A DNA stretch of 64,000 nt from Sphagnum compactum. Its lineage: Eukaryota > Bryophyta > Sphagnopsida > Sphagnales. Shown piece after piece: positions 34,338 through 48,500 of this stretch. The position numbers and the translations under genes were made by a program. The DNA is taken from NCBI GenBank assembly GCA_965153455.1, contig OZ234504.1, forward strand, positions 7,564,001-7,628,000. The letters run 5' to 3'. Numbering within the stretch: position 1 is the first letter of the stretch; every line of letters begins with the position of its first letter. The notes beneath the pieces are model-generated. The model searched no databases. It was not told the origin of the DNA and was given only the letters and a program-made list of their open reading frames with translations.

Positions 34338-36390
34338 TGCCAATGGATTCCAGGGTTTGGTGATTTGGAGCATACGGTGGCCAAATTTTGGTTATAATGG
34401 TTTGTGTAATTCTTCTGGCATTGTTTGGATCACTGCTATCTGGATTCAAGGGACTGCAAGGAATGTGGCCTGAGTGTGTGTGTTCCTAGCACAATGTAGT
34501 AGTGCTCTTGAAGCTTGTGAGTTGCTCTTTCACCACTGTGCTCCAGTGCAGGTGTTTTCCTAAATGAAACAGAATCCGCAGCTTCGTCCCTGCAAGTGGC
34601 AACTGGGTATGGGATAACCTTCTCATCATTCCAAGCAGGAGTCTGTCCTCTCTTCTGAGCTCAAGGACCAACCTGGATGTTGGGGTGAGTGCCAATTTGT
34701 TGTGATCTGTGTACCCTGCAGAAGGGTATATAGGAGGCATGTCAGGAACATGGTCACACAAGGAAGAGACAGCAGGGGCATTGTCAAATAGACTCAGGAG
34801 TTTCAAGAGAAGAAGCCATTTGGAAGTAGTCACTCTTTGTACCCCAGTGATTAAACAAAACATCAACCCCAAAGAGAGATCTTAGATGGGGAAAGGCGAC
34901 CAGCTTCCATTGCAGGTTGGCACAAGGATGAACATAATTTCTTATAGTGCATCTGGTGGATACCATCCCCATTCCTTGCATGCAAAGCCTTCTTTGTGGC
35001 AATGACCTTGCTATCCCTGTTTGTAGCCAGGTTGGAAACACTCAATTTTCTTCCTGTACTTGAAGATCACCTTAATACATGCTCTTTTTAGGCAGTGCAA
35101 ACGCAACTGTCAGTAGGACCTTTAGTGTGACTCAGGTGCCTTTGGGTGGCCTTGAGTGCAAGGCCAGGTTTAGGTATTAGACAGTAGACCTGCATTTTCT
35201 CTTCTGTGGAATTGAAAGTAGCATAACTGATTATGTCACAGTCCCAGGATATATTGTCACATGTAACTCTAGGCCATGGTTTCAGAATGCCATGGTTTGT
35301 CAATGTGCAATCAAGCTCCCAATATTGGCAGAATATTGGTTGAATTTAGTTGCTGGCCCAGTAGTTCATGAGCTTTTGTGCACAGGATGGTTCACTGGCA
35401 GAAGTATACTGGCCTGTACACTGTACTTTGGATTAACTACAGCCTTCAAATATGGTAGCATGAAAATGGGGTTTGACCTGTAAATTTGCACAGGATACGG
35501 TGGACTCCACAAGGCTTAGTAAAAGAAAATGACTGCTTTTGATTGCCAGGCCATACATGATTGGCCCAGGTGGTGGCATGTAATGGAGTCTCTCAACTTA
35601 TACTTGCCAGTCTTTCATGGTTATGGGTTATTGTCAGCCTTGCACAATCCTATGCCACTTTTTCCAAATGCTACAAATTAGGGTTGGGGTGGAGATGTCT
35701 CAATTGGGAGGGGAAGGCTACAGCCAATTCTCAGATTGTGCTCTTCATTCACATACTTGACTCAACTTTCTTCACTAGAGTCTCCCTGTGTTCAAGAGCC
35801 TGGACAACTCCGATATAGGCAAATCCAAAGCCTTTCCACTAACACTTTTCCAGCTTCCACTTCCCCATTTCCATCTCCTGCCCTAAACCCAAACTCTAAG
35901 CCCTATTGAATGCTTTAAGAGATCATTGATCCAAGAGGCACTGTTCGATCAAGAGATGCAACTACCAGTGTTGGGTGGGTATCAGAAAATATGTGAGAAT
36001 TATTCAGGGTTTCAAACCAGATCTCAGTTTGAATACCTCATGGTATCATGTTGGGTGAAACCCGGCTGCATGGTTCTTTGTAAAGTGAGAACCGGTCATT
36101 TTGAAACCTTGATAGAATATATATTCATGTTTTTTTGAAACCCTGACAAGGTAGAAAATTTTCAGGGTCAAGGTTTCAGGTCAGAGAAATAATTAGGTTT
36201 AAGGTTTACTAGTCAAAAGGGTTTAGTGTTTAGTCAGTAGTTAGATTTAGGCTTTAGGCTTTAAATGGTGCTGGTCAGTGCAAGATTATATAAAGCACTG
36301 GTTTTGACATTTTTTTTTCATTGTGTGTTTTTATTTCGTTCTCTTGTTTGTTAATTGTTTAGATTAGTTGATTTGTTAGTGTGTCTGATT
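34338..36390. other. 3' flank of the CaaX-tail gene, no further gene recognised
   Basis: Moderate GC content without recognisable domains. The first few hundred bases may be 3' UTR. Near 36150-36260 there are short GGTTT(A/C)AGG-type repeats. Open frames here (for example on the minus strand at 34486-34872) show no family resemblance. Confidence 0.5.
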
Positions 36391-36394
36391 TGCT

Positions 36395-37440
36395 TGTGCT
36401 CCTCCTTTTCTCAAAGTTGTTGTTGCTCAGTGGAGTTCCTGCTTCTCCTCTCAACATTGTTGCTACTAATGTTGTCCGATGAAGTTCACATTCCTTTCGA
36501 TGATGTTCTTCCTTTTCCTTTTTGGCACCACTATAATTCCTTTTGATGCTACTCCTCCTTCCTCTCGGCATCATTGTTGCTCTTCTCGACGTAGTTCCTC
36601 TTTGGAGTGATTGCACCTACTCTTCCTTGATGCCACTCCTACTCCTCTCAATGTTGCTCTTGCTCCTCAACAATGCTCTTCTTCCTATTCAACACTACTT
36701 TTATTCCTACTCAACACCACTCCTATCCTCAACACTACTTTTCCTCACGGTCCTCCTTGATTAAAATGGGTTTACATTTGTAAAAGGAAAACAAAATGTG
36801 TGTATCATTGAAAAAAATTAAAAATGAACTTTCAATTTTGTCATTTGGACTAAAATATCAATAAGATATTAAATTTAAAATTTAAATTTTTACAACGTTT
36901 TAAACAAAACACGGGTTAAATAAGATGCACTTCTTTATGGTTTCATAACAAGTGGGGTGGTTATTGGTAAAAAATTGGTCTTCATTCTTGTGGTCCAAGG
37001 ATCAACCTTCACAAATGACATAGTGATGGTCAACAATGATTTATTGACCAAATATTCCTTTCATTTATTTCCTCTTCAATGTCATTCTTCCTCTTGCTTC
37101 TCAACACCACTTCTCCTCAACAATGCTCATGTTCCTTTTCAACATTGTTCCTACTCCTAGTTCTCAACACCACTTTTCCTCCTACTCCTCTTCAACGTTG
37201 GTTCATGTTCTTCTTTGACACCACTCTTGCTCCTGTTCTTTGATGCCCTCCTACTCCTTTCTATTGCTCCTCTTGCTCCTCCTTGATATTGTTCTTGTTC
37301 CATTTCAATGTCACTCTTGCTTTTGTTCCTCAACGACGTTCCTACTCTTCAACACCATTCCTTTCCTCCTCGACGTTGTTCTTGCTCCTCTTTTATGTCC
37401 CTCCTCTTCATGTTATTTCAAGGACCTTTCTACTCCTCCT
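36395..37440 (+). repeat. CT-rich degenerate repeat with CTCAACAC units
   Basis: The stretch is built from variants of CTCCTCTTCAACACCACT and CTTGCTCCTCNTCAACGTTG, about 18-40 bases each, interrupted at 36760-37060 by AT-rich sequence. Reading frames come out as leucine-rich low complexity and should not be taken as proteins. It ends beside the poly-C run at 37468. Confidence 0.65.
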
Positions 37441-37467
37441 GTTTTAGATTGGTACTTCTCCCCCCAA

Positions 37468-37487
37468 CCCCCCCCCCCCCCCCCCCC
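37468..37487. repeat. uninterrupted run of 20 C
   Basis: Twenty consecutive C, preceded by CCCCCAA and followed by TCCCC. Long G/C homopolymers are rare in an AT-rich genome and can form G-quadruplex or i-motif structures. The exact length may be affected by sequencing error. Confidence 0.85.
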
Positions 37488-37559
37488 TCCCCTTCATGTT
37501 TTTGTAGGTATGGGAAGAACGAGCTTTCCAAATTCAACTTGTGTTCTTCAGGCTAGACT

Positions 37560-38379
37560 TGAAGGTGAGTTTTTTTTTCAAATGTTCGTTTGTTGGTGAT
37601 TTTTGTTCCTTGTCTTTTTTAGGTAATTTTGGTTAATGGGTTTTTGTTCGTTATGTGCAAGAATTATTTGAACATTGTACATATAATTTTACACGTTGCA
37701 TTTCATTTTTACACATTGCATTTCATTTTGCACATTTGCATTTTGTATTTTTTCAAGACATAACATCTATTCTCAATTTTAAAAATTTTTTGGTAAATGT
37801 TTAAGTTGATTTTCATAGCATAGATAAACATAACCTTTATTTTGGCAAAAAGTATACTTATTTCTGATTTTTCCTTCAGGGTAAGTAACATTCTACTGGA
37901 AAACGAGGGAATCTAATCACATTTTAATTTTGATTGAAGATGAAAATGAAACTAATTGAAATGAAATGAACATTGAAGAATATGTGGAAAGAATAGAAAA
38001 TGAAAATGTGCAAACAAAAAATAGTAGAGTTGAAAAAAATGTGGAACAAATAATGAAATGGTTTTGCAAAAATTACATATTCAAAGAAAAATCTAGAGAG
38101 AACATATATAAATGTTTTATGTTAGGCATTTTATTGTGTGAACAATGGGAAAGAGGTTGAAGGAGCAAGTCATCAAGTCATGAAATGTATTTTGTGTATG
38201 TTGATCATGTAAATGTTTTTAATCCACCAAATAAAAAAGGAAATGGTTTAATAAAATATTATAAGACGTGGTATAATTACTCTAAAAAAACATGTAGGTG
38301 TAGATTATTCCAAAATTGTAAAAAAGATTGAAGAAGAGGTTGAAATTTTAATAACAAAAAATGTTGAAAGAAAACTTGT
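37560..38379. other. AT-rich DNA upstream of the hAT relic
   Basis: No gene is recognised. A near-duplicate TTACACNTTGCATTTCATTTT occurs twice at about 37690-37730. A frame at 37966-38160 rich in Asn, Glu and Lys could be a remnant of the N-terminal part of the transposase downstream, but I see no zinc-finger residues in place. Confidence 0.4.
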
Positions 38380-39510
38380 AAAAAAAAGGCCAAATGTCCT
38401 TGCAAGTGCAATTTCAATTTTTTTGGTTGTAAAAAAACATTTCCAAAAGGATGATGTGCAGCAAAAAGACTTGTTACAAGACCTTGGCTTTTTGATTATG
38501 AAAAATAACTTACCATTATAGTTTGTTAAGAATATGGTTTAAACGTTTAATTTTACATTTTTTTTTTGAAGTTATTTCCCCTTCTAGAAAGTAGTTTTCT
38601 CAAGAAATATTGCCTAACTTGGTGGAGAAAACGAAACAAATATATGTTTTGCCAAAATTAACAAATTATATTTCTATGACAACAAGCTTTGACTTATGGA
38701 TGTCCAAGGGGCACATGATATATTTGGTCTTGTTATTAACTTTTTGGGATCTGATTAACAACCAAAACATGTAACTATTGGTTTGTTTGAGGCAACAAAA
38801 ACTAATGGGCAAGCATTGGCCAACAATCTGAGAAAATTGCTTGATCAATATGGGTTAAGAAACAAAATCATTGCCTATGTTAAAGATGAGGGCTCAAATT
38901 TAAATACTATGACAATTGCTTTGAAATATGTTGTGAAATGTGAAGTCCTTGGTTTGGATGAAAGCTTTCAAGGTACTTGTTTTGGTCATTTTTTTCCATG
39001 ACATGTTAATATGCTACTACTAATGAAAAAGTTTGCAAAAATCTCAAGTTTGTTTTAATCAAGTCTGCATACTCAAATTTGTAGAAATGTATAACTTGGC
39101 CTAAAAAATCTAGGAAAGGCAAACAAGAATGAAACAATAATTGTTTAGATTTTAATCTTCCCCCAAGAAAGTCAAATACTCTAATGAAAATGAGGTGATT
39201 ATTTAATCTATTGCAATTTTTTTTCCTTACAATTTTTTTCATAACTATAATTTTTTATGTTTCTTATTGAATTTTAAAAATTAAACATTCTAACATTGCA
39301 TGTTTAAATTTGATTGCAAATCTTCAAACAAAATCATTTTGTTTTAGGAAGCCTTTCAATTCAAGGATGCTATTATCCTTTGTTATAATAGGTAAAAAAT
39401 TGTCAAAATAAGTGGAAGAGTGCCACCTTTTCTTACTTGGCATATTTCTTGTTGTGATTATTTATGTTCTAAACCAATTTAGTAACCACTAGTTACTTTC
39501 TGATGCATTA
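38380..39510 (+). pseudogene. hAT-family transposase relic
   Basis: A decayed hAT transposase reads through several frameshifts. QQKDLLQDLGFLIMKNNLP lies at about 38460-38515. SQEILPNLVEKTKQIYVLPK and TTSFDLWMSKG lie at about 38600-38710. VTIGLFEATKTNGQALANNL, KIIAYVKDEGSNLNTMTIAL and ESFQGTCFGH follow in one open frame of 72 codons (38783-39001). Further matches appear near 39060-39150 (WPKKSRKGKQE-like) and 39345-39400 (FQFKDAIILCYNR-like). The DLWMS and DEGSNLNT blocks are typical of hAT catalytic-core regions. No terminal inverted repeats or 8 bp target duplications were identified. Confidence 0.8.
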
Positions 39511-42500
39511 TCATTACACCGAAATTTGACATTTATGATTAGGATAAATATAATTAATGACCATTTTCTAATGATATAGTCATATATGCCATGTTCTTGT
39601 GCCTAGTCGTATTCTTGTAACCATGGATATGATTACATGACTAAAAGTCTTCATGACTACATAACTAAAATTGTTTTTCATGAACATCATATAATTATTT
39701 AATAATATACAATTTGAAACATGAAAAACTTATGAATTAAAAAGGAAAAGAACTAAAAGGTAGACATACATATTTAGTAAGCATATATAAGCTTGTAGAT
39801 GATGAAACACATAATTAGTGCACGAATAAATAACTAATACCTTATAATTTCTAGAGCTTTAACCCTAAAGTCAGTAAGTATTTAATTTGAATTTCTAGAT
39901 AATGGCTAAAAACTTTTTGGGGGATTTTTTTCATTTTTGAAAAATCCCAAAATTGGAAAATAAATTGCCAGAGTTCTTGAAACCATAAAATTAAATACAA
40001 AATTGATGCCTAAAATATAGTTAAAGCATTTAAGTTGAAACTTTTACTCAAAGGTTTATTTAAATGTTTTTTTTTTGGACATCACATAATGAAATACATT
40101 CTTATTAGTGATATCCAATGAATTTCAAAAAAATCCACATGCCCCAAAATGACATTGTTTTTATGTTTTCATGTGATCGGTAACAAAAATTATAAAATTA
40201 GATTTTTAGTCATTTATCAAAATATTTGGTCATACAACTTGGAATTTTTCAATATTTTATTTTAAATTGAATTAATAAACTGAAAATTATTTAAAAATTA
40301 GATTAAATTTTACTACTCACGATAAAATTTTATAAAAATTATGGAATTAAAAATATATGTGTATAACTAATAATTATGACATTTAAATAATCTTAATATT
40401 TTTTCTAAATTTTTAAATGTATATTAAATGTTTCATAGATAACATATTTTATTTTAAAATAGTTTTTATAATTATAAATAAATATAACACAACATTTATA
40501 CCATTTTTATTGATTCATTATATTTTAAAAGGTTGGTAAATATTATATATATAGCAAAAAAATCATGTTGATTTTAAATATGTTTATTTACAAATCATTT
40601 TATGAAAAAATAATTAAATTCACTTCTCAAGGTTATTATGCATGCAATTTTTTCCCTATTAATAAATGTTTCATACATGTTTTAGATGCACAACATCTAT
40701 GTATAAATAATATACACCAATGAAAAACAAATTTCACATGATTGTTCTTACCAAATTGTGACCCCAAAAATTTGTGATGGAAATGATTTCGGAAATTTCA
40801 ATGTTGCATACTAGGTGTTCTTGCACATTGTTTTGAGCTCAAGTTACAACTTGTATGTAAATAACTAGGCAAGCCATGAAGTGACTTTTGTATGGTAGCT
40901 ACATTTTTATCCAATTGCATTTTTTCCTAGCTCCAGTGGTTTGTATTTTGTGTGATATAAATGTACACAAATACTTGCAAATATTGTAAGTTTCTTCAAG
41001 TGTATTTGACTCCTACTTTGTGTTTCTTTGATGTGCACATTACTTATTAATTCAATATTTCTTCAACTAATGTGAGAGTGCACATAAGGTTTTAATGTGT
41101 GTTGCTTGTCAAATATAATTACCTGAACTACAATGGGTAAAGTATGAAAGGATTAAGATTCAATCCCTCCCCCAAGCCTTCAATTTTTGAACATAGAAAA
41201 TTGACTATAAGTTGTTGCCACATTTTGTACACAAATGTTGAAATGTTCACCAATGCACATATGTGGATGTTGAAAGGTTTGTTAAATATTTACAAGTGAA
41301 GATACAATGTAGCCAATCTATCATAGAGCTTGACAATTACTAGTATTACAATTATATGTTATAATGATTTTTTCTTAGATGCCATAATCCTTCTTCCATT
41401 TACTACAAATTGCCAACTATACATAACAAAAAATTCAAACTAGTTGCCAACATTGCCTCCAAGTGCCAACATGTGTAGCCAATTAAGAAACTTTGGCCAC
41501 AAATGAAAAAAAAAGTTGGTTTGCAAGTAGCTTTCAATTTAGATTGGATAATAAAATGCTAGTTTCAATTTTTATTTTAGTTCTCATTCCACCAAGAGGT
41601 TGGTTTACTTGTAGTCAATTAAACCAAGAACCAAACCTAAAACAAAATCTAAAACCTACTCCAAACCCAAAATTGATTGACATTGGTACATAGTACATAC
41701 CAGTGTTGGGTGGTTCTTTGCTTTTGTGGAGAACCTTTAGTTTTTTAGGAAATCAATACTTGTATACTTTGAAATGCACTTGAGGTAAAAGGATATTTTA
41801 AAATTTATTCTGAAATAATAACATATTTTGAGTATATCATAGGTATGTCCTAGACTATGTTAGGTATATAATAAGTTTATTCTCAAATGAATTATAGGCA
41901 CCCTATTATATTTAAGTAGATTTAAAAATTAAATAAGTTGCACCTTATATTTTTTTCACATCATTTGGAATAAAATGGAAGTGATTTCCCTAGGTTCTAG
42001 TTTTGGTTTTAAAAAAAAATTAGATTGATTTTAATTCCAACTCTACACATAAATAGATTGGGAATTAGTCTCAAGTCTAGTTCTTTAAAAACATTGGGTT
42101 TAATCCACATTCCAGTAACTTGAATTTAAATTAAAACAATTATTTACTAGTTAACCTTTGGTTTTAATTTTTTTTCCTTTAAAAAATTGAGTTCTAATTA
42201 TGGTTCTGCACATAAATAAAATTAGAAACCCAATTTTGGGTCTGGTTTTAAAAAGGAATTGGTTATGGTTTCGACCCCAAACTTGGTTCCAAACATTAAA
42301 CAATAATTTTGATTTGGTTTTTACTAATTAGAACTAAAACTAATGGTTGTAGATAATTATATAACCTTGCCAAACTAGGTACTTTGCCAATGTTGGATAG
42401 CTTTTCAATTTTTGAGTGCTAAACCTATGGGGTTTAGATTCAAGTTCTTGTGATCCAAACCAACCCAACATCTTTTGATGGAATTTGCACAAGGACTAAA

Positions 42501-45500
42501 CCATGGAACTAGCTTTTTGTTAGAATCAAAGCTAGAACCAAAACTTTTAAAACAAACTTTTGAAAAGGGGTTCAAGTTCTTAAGGTATACAATTTGATTT
42601 TTAAAAAATAGTTAACAAATAAGTTGAACTTTTAAGGTAGGCACATTGATTTTTCTTTGAAAATCAAAATTTTCGGTAGATAATCAATTTTAATTTCTTA
42701 TAAAACTTGATAGCTGTAGAAATTTTTATTTTAACTTGTTGTAAACTTGAATATCTTCACAACCTTCAATTTGAACTTGCTTTTAGAACTTTGTATTTAT
42801 TAAATTTCAAACCTTGAGGAACATGTATTGTGTGCATGGAATTATACCATGTTTTCAAACTATGCTTAAAGGTTTTTGAATTTGAATTTTTTACCAAAAT
42901 CAAATTCACATGTTTAAGAATTTGAAAATTTGAACTCAAACCCATACCCAAGGAATTGGCAAAAGTTTTTGAAAGTGTCAAAATTGGGATTGGAGGTTCT
43001 TTCAAGGAGGAAGAGCTAGAGAAGATTGGTTCATACTAATGTTGTGAAGATATTTGGTTTGCAATGTAAAATTTAGGGGTTTGAGGTTAAGTTCTTATGA
43101 CCTAGGACCAAACTATAACATTTTTTCTCGAATTAACACAAATTACGTCATGGAAATGGTTTGTTTTGTTAGATTTGAACCCAGAAGTAGAATTGTGAAA
43201 AAACATTCTTGAACACATGGTCAAGTTCTCATGATATGCAAGTTGATTTTTAAAAATAAGTAGACAAGTGACCTAAACTTTATATTTAGATATTACTTTA
43301 ATTAATTGTTGAACTCCATGCCTATACAATACTTGGTTTTGTCTTGTTGTAAACTTTATACATCAAACATTTTGGAAAATGTTAAAACAAGGTTTAAAGG
43401 TTTTCTTTAAAACAAAACATTACCCAACACCATACACACCCTCCTTTTCCCCTTATATCCTTCTCGTTTCGAAGTCCCTCGACAACTATTGACTCTTCAA
43501 TTGTCATGTGGCTCTTCAGTTATATTGTGTGTTTGAGAGTTCTAGCTGATTTTTAAAAACACAACTTCTACTCAAGTGAAAAGGGAATACGAAAGAAACT
43601 CAACTATAGGAAAGGGTTGTCATAGGCCAAGGGAAAGAAAAAATTAAAAGGAAGGATGAAAGGAAAAAGGAAAAGTGTGAAGAGGAAAGAGAAAGGCAGG
43701 GTGAAAAAGAAAAGAACTTGGAAAATGAGAGAATAAGAAGGAAAAAGAATTAGCTTGTTGGAATAATAATATAAGACAACATGGATGAAACATAATCTCA
43801 AATAACTATTAAAAATGAAACATACCAAATGGATGAAGCTTCAGTCATGGAATGAATTTGACCATAAAAAAGATGCAATTGTGCAAAGATGAAGTGTGAA
43901 ATGAAAATTTTCATCCAGGTATTAATGCGGTATTTTGCTACATACTCTCAAAGGATTTTGGGACAAGTAGTAAGTACCCAATGACCTAAATTCAAGGGCG
44001 GGTATAAGGACAGCCCTAAAGAAGGGTCGATGGCTATATATATATCTATACACCCAGTTCATGAGATGTTGAATTTGGACTCAGGGAGACCTTGATTTTG
44101 TGTTAAGGGTGGGAATATGTATGATCTTTAGAAGCAATAAGGAAATGTGAGATTTTTACCATGGTTGTAGCGTAAGGGCTGGTTCACCCCAAGGCCCCAA
44201 AAGGGCACAATAATAAAGTATTATTCATTGATGTAAATGCACCCCCCCTGTGGGCCAAGGGCTGGCCTTTGCCAGCAAATCTGTCTCCAGTAAAGAGCTT
44301 TAAAAGGAAGATCAGGTGACTACCTAAGCCTACATGTAAAGACATAGTAGAAAAAAAGCTTTTAAAGGGGTTAAAATGACCACTTCCAAATCATGAGCCT
44401 TCCCCTTAATAGAAACCTAAAATAGTAAAATCCAACTATCAAGGGCGGTAAAACCTAATGGGTGCAATACATCCCAACAAGGGAACCAAGTTTTTGAATA
44501 TCGAATGATTTCTTCACTGAAAATTTAGGAGGAATTGGAATGTGCCTTTGGTGTTGTTGTTGGGAAGATCTCGATGAGCAAGATTTAATGGAATTTATTT
44601 GGTAAGATTTGGATTCAGAATGTGGAAGATATTGATTTTAAAGTGAAAATTTTTGCCACAAAAAATTCAAATAAATTCCAAAAAACTAGGTTGTGAAAGG
44701 AAAAATCGGTTGAGGACGTGGTAACACTTGGGCCAACGGCACAAGCCACATTAGTGGGTATTGATATGAGCATTTTGATGAAGAGGACCTATAGTTGTTG
44801 AGTATTGAAAAATCAATTTGTAAATGTAAAAAACACTTGAAGAAATGACAAAATAAAGTTATCCTTTAATTTATATCCTCTTCATTCTATCACCCCTTCT
44901 TTGTTGTTATTCATAAAGTTCAAAATATTTTATCAAACAATAAAACTTAGCATGAGATTGTTTAATTTTGCTATGATTTGAATTTAATGCAATTGTGTTG
45001 GCAATCATTCTTTGGTTGCTTGTTTCAATATTTGCATTGAGAATAATATTTAGAATCAAACTCCTTTTAGCATTTGTGAAAGTGTAAAAACTAGTTTTGA
45101 TTTTAATTGTGACACTCAATGCAAATTAACTAACCAATTTAATGTTCATTTAACCATTTTAACTTATTTTAAACCCCTAATGAACAATTCCATCCCATGT
45201 TTGGGATATTTTATAAATAAATATAATGTCTAGAAACAAACACGATTACTATACTTCCATTCACATGATGATGTTATGATGTGAGGGAATCATATTACTT
45301 ATAACTCCAAAAACCTTAGATTATCACATTATTCACATAACCTTTCACCTTTTTGGGGCTCAAATAAACGGGTCCAAAATTACAAAAAAAATTAAATTTC
45401 ATGTGTGTTGAACATAAAAATCACTTTTGACCACTTTTAAATTGGTTTGAATAAGAATGTTACCCATACATGACTAATTTTTCTCTCTTCACACAACAAA

Positions 45501-48500
45501 AGTTACATCTTCATTTTTGTATTATTCATCAACAAATAGACAACTTGTCCCCCAAAAAATCTACACATCAAATAATTCAAAATTCTCCCAAGTTTCCACA
45601 ATTGGGTAAATACACATTTCCATGAGCTAATGTGTTTACATTCTCTTGAAGGATCATAGTCTTTTTGCAAAAAATAAATTAAAAAATCATAGAAAATAAA
45701 TTTTGAGTGAAATATTTTACAACATGTTACTAAAAATATTTATAGTTACCCTAAAATATCACATGTTTTGTGTTAATAATTTTTGAATAAATATGAAATT
45801 TCAAAAATGTGCAAATTTGATCAAATTCTTCCATTTCATCTTGAAAAAAGATCACAATTTCAAATCATGCTAAAATATGTTAATTACTTTGAGGGTTAGT
45901 TTCTTGTATTAAAAGTTATAACTTTTTTTTTGAAAACCATATACATTGCACCATATTTACATGTTTTAAAAGACTTGTAAATTTCAAATAGACCTAAGAC
46001 GTATACATTTTAATGGTAATGTTTTTCATATTTCAAATGCAAATAAGATCCACCCAAAGAATAGATGTAACAAAAGAAATAAACCTAATGAATTGAAAAG
46101 GAAGAAGAGGAGGAACAACCATTTGATGGAAATGAAATACCAACAAAAAGGAATAAAATTGTTTTGAAGGTGTTGAAGACGTTTTATGTGTTTTCAAATC
46201 TTGTTGATACCAATGAGGTGTGGTACTACTAAAATGCAAGCACTTACCCAACACAAATCGAAGGCAATGAGTGATGAAATCAAACAAAAAACATAAAGGA
46301 ATGTTGTTGCAATATGTTAAGAAAACTTAAAGTTCAACAAGAAAGAGTGTAAAGTTTAAAAGTAACATAAAAAACACAAAGCTCCAAGTTTTAAGATGTC
46401 ATTTGAGATTTCAAATATAAATGAGCAATGTGGCCTCATTAGTGTCTAAAAGCTTTGGAAAACAAAGTCTCTTCCTCAAAAAAATTGAAACATTGAAGAG
46501 TCCCCTTATAAAAATATTCATTTAAAACATAAAAACACGTAAGTCCAAATATTCACCCATTTATGTAAGTTTAAAGAGGACAATTTTAGGCAAAACATAT
46601 GGGACAAAGTGAAGTGATATTAGGAACATGTTGGGAGCCCATTGGGAACTAGATGGGAACATTGTGGGAACTTGGATGCAATGGGAATAACAAAATCCAA
46701 CATTCCCTCCGCCCCCCAACACCTCGCCTAAAAGAAAAATAAATAGAACCTATTAAATGCATGTTGCAATTCCTTGTTAGTTGAACATAATTTCTATTAT
46801 AATTGTGTTCATCATTTATTTTGGCCTAGGGTAATGGAAGGGGCATGAATTGTGAGGACATAATATGGGGTACTTATTCATGCTTCTATTAAAGCCGTGT
46901 TGCACATGGGGGGGTCGGGGGGGGTGGTAAGCTCCAAAATTGGTTAAATATTCTCTGTATGGAACCTAATGGAGCTCACACATGACAAAAACAAAATGCA
47001 TGTGTCAAAACCTTGTCGACTGGTTGTTGAATAGTAGTTGGAGAGATCAACGAACATTCCCATGACATTAATGATTTTGAATTTTCTTATGTTAGAGTAA
47101 TGGTTTGTTTGTTGTGAAAAGACTTGCAAATGGGAACAAGCTTATGCATGTCAAGGAGTTATTTATTTTGTGAATGAAATAAGAATTCATGGTAATTATT
47201 GGCGAACTAGGAGTGGTTAGGCCCTCTTTGGAGTTATTAATGGGCGTGAAGTCACAAGGAATGAGGTTGTTTGCATATGTGAAAGAGGTTGATAAAGTTC
47301 AACACTTTAAAGAACATATTCATTCTCTAATAGGTTGTATGTTTTGTTTTGGTTTGTTTACATTGTTGGGATTTAATACCTATCCTACCATTTTTTATTT
47401 TCCTAAACATTGTGTTTTAATACCATAATGCTTAAGGTTTCATGAAGAATGTAGCAACTTTTTATGAGGATTAGAAGCTCCAACATCATTATTAGAGTTG
47501 TCACTACTACATATTGTGCCTTTTTGCGAAGGGCCAAACAAAAAACTTGACATGTCAAAATTTGTAATTGAAGATGAGGAAGATGTTCATGGTCCCCAAG
47601 GTGGATGCCTAATTGTCAATGTTGTTCCTAAAGGTAGTTGTAGTAAAGTAGTGCAAGGTCAAAAGGGTGGAGGAGGAAGAGCAGGGAGAACAAGAAGAGG
47701 GAGAATAACGAACTGTACAACACCAATAATGAAAGCTTCTAATTGGACAAGAACAAATATGTTTGGGCTGATGAATAGAAGGAAGGAAGAAATAACCCAT
47801 TCTTGCATTAACAACATCTTGCAAGAACATTTGAACTTGACTTCATGTAATTGTGATGATGTGTTGCCAATTTTGTATTTGATGGAACCTTTATGAAGAT
47901 GTGGCTACCATTAATTGAATCTATGCAATTTAGGATCTCCTATTTACATTCAAAATCAAAATTCATTTTAACTACATGCCTTCCATGAGGCCACAAAATT
48001 ACACTTATAAGAGTGGCACAAATTGTAGGTACATTTTATGGAATATGTCATAAACAATTGATTTTTCTATGCTAGCACAATTAACTATAGGAGTGGTAGT
48101 GCGGTTGTGCATCAACTTGAATGAAGCGATATTTAATTTATTTCTATTGAAATTAGTTTTTCCATCTTGAAATTTGTCTAAAAATGTAAAACAAATAATC
48201 ACAAGTTTGATAAATGTCCACTTTTTCATTCTAAGTACAAGTCAAACCACATGTTTATAATGTAGACTTTGAAAATAAAGTAATTAAACAAACACAATGA
48301 TCTTGGTTTCACATACCACCTATTCAAAAGCTTGTTGACATGTCATGTCAATATGTCAATAATAGTTTTGTCATGAGGGATGCCTTGCATGTTGTCATCC
48401 TCATCCTTTTTATACGTTAGATCCTTGTTTTTGAATGGTTTGTCATCATCTTGTTTTTTTTTGCCTTTTCAAAGTTTGGTTTTTTTTTTTTCTAAAATTT

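Noticed and set aside
36355-37599. Leucine-rich small proteins
   Set aside because: These frames come from the CT-rich degenerate repeat. Both the composition and the overlap of several frames show they are not genes.
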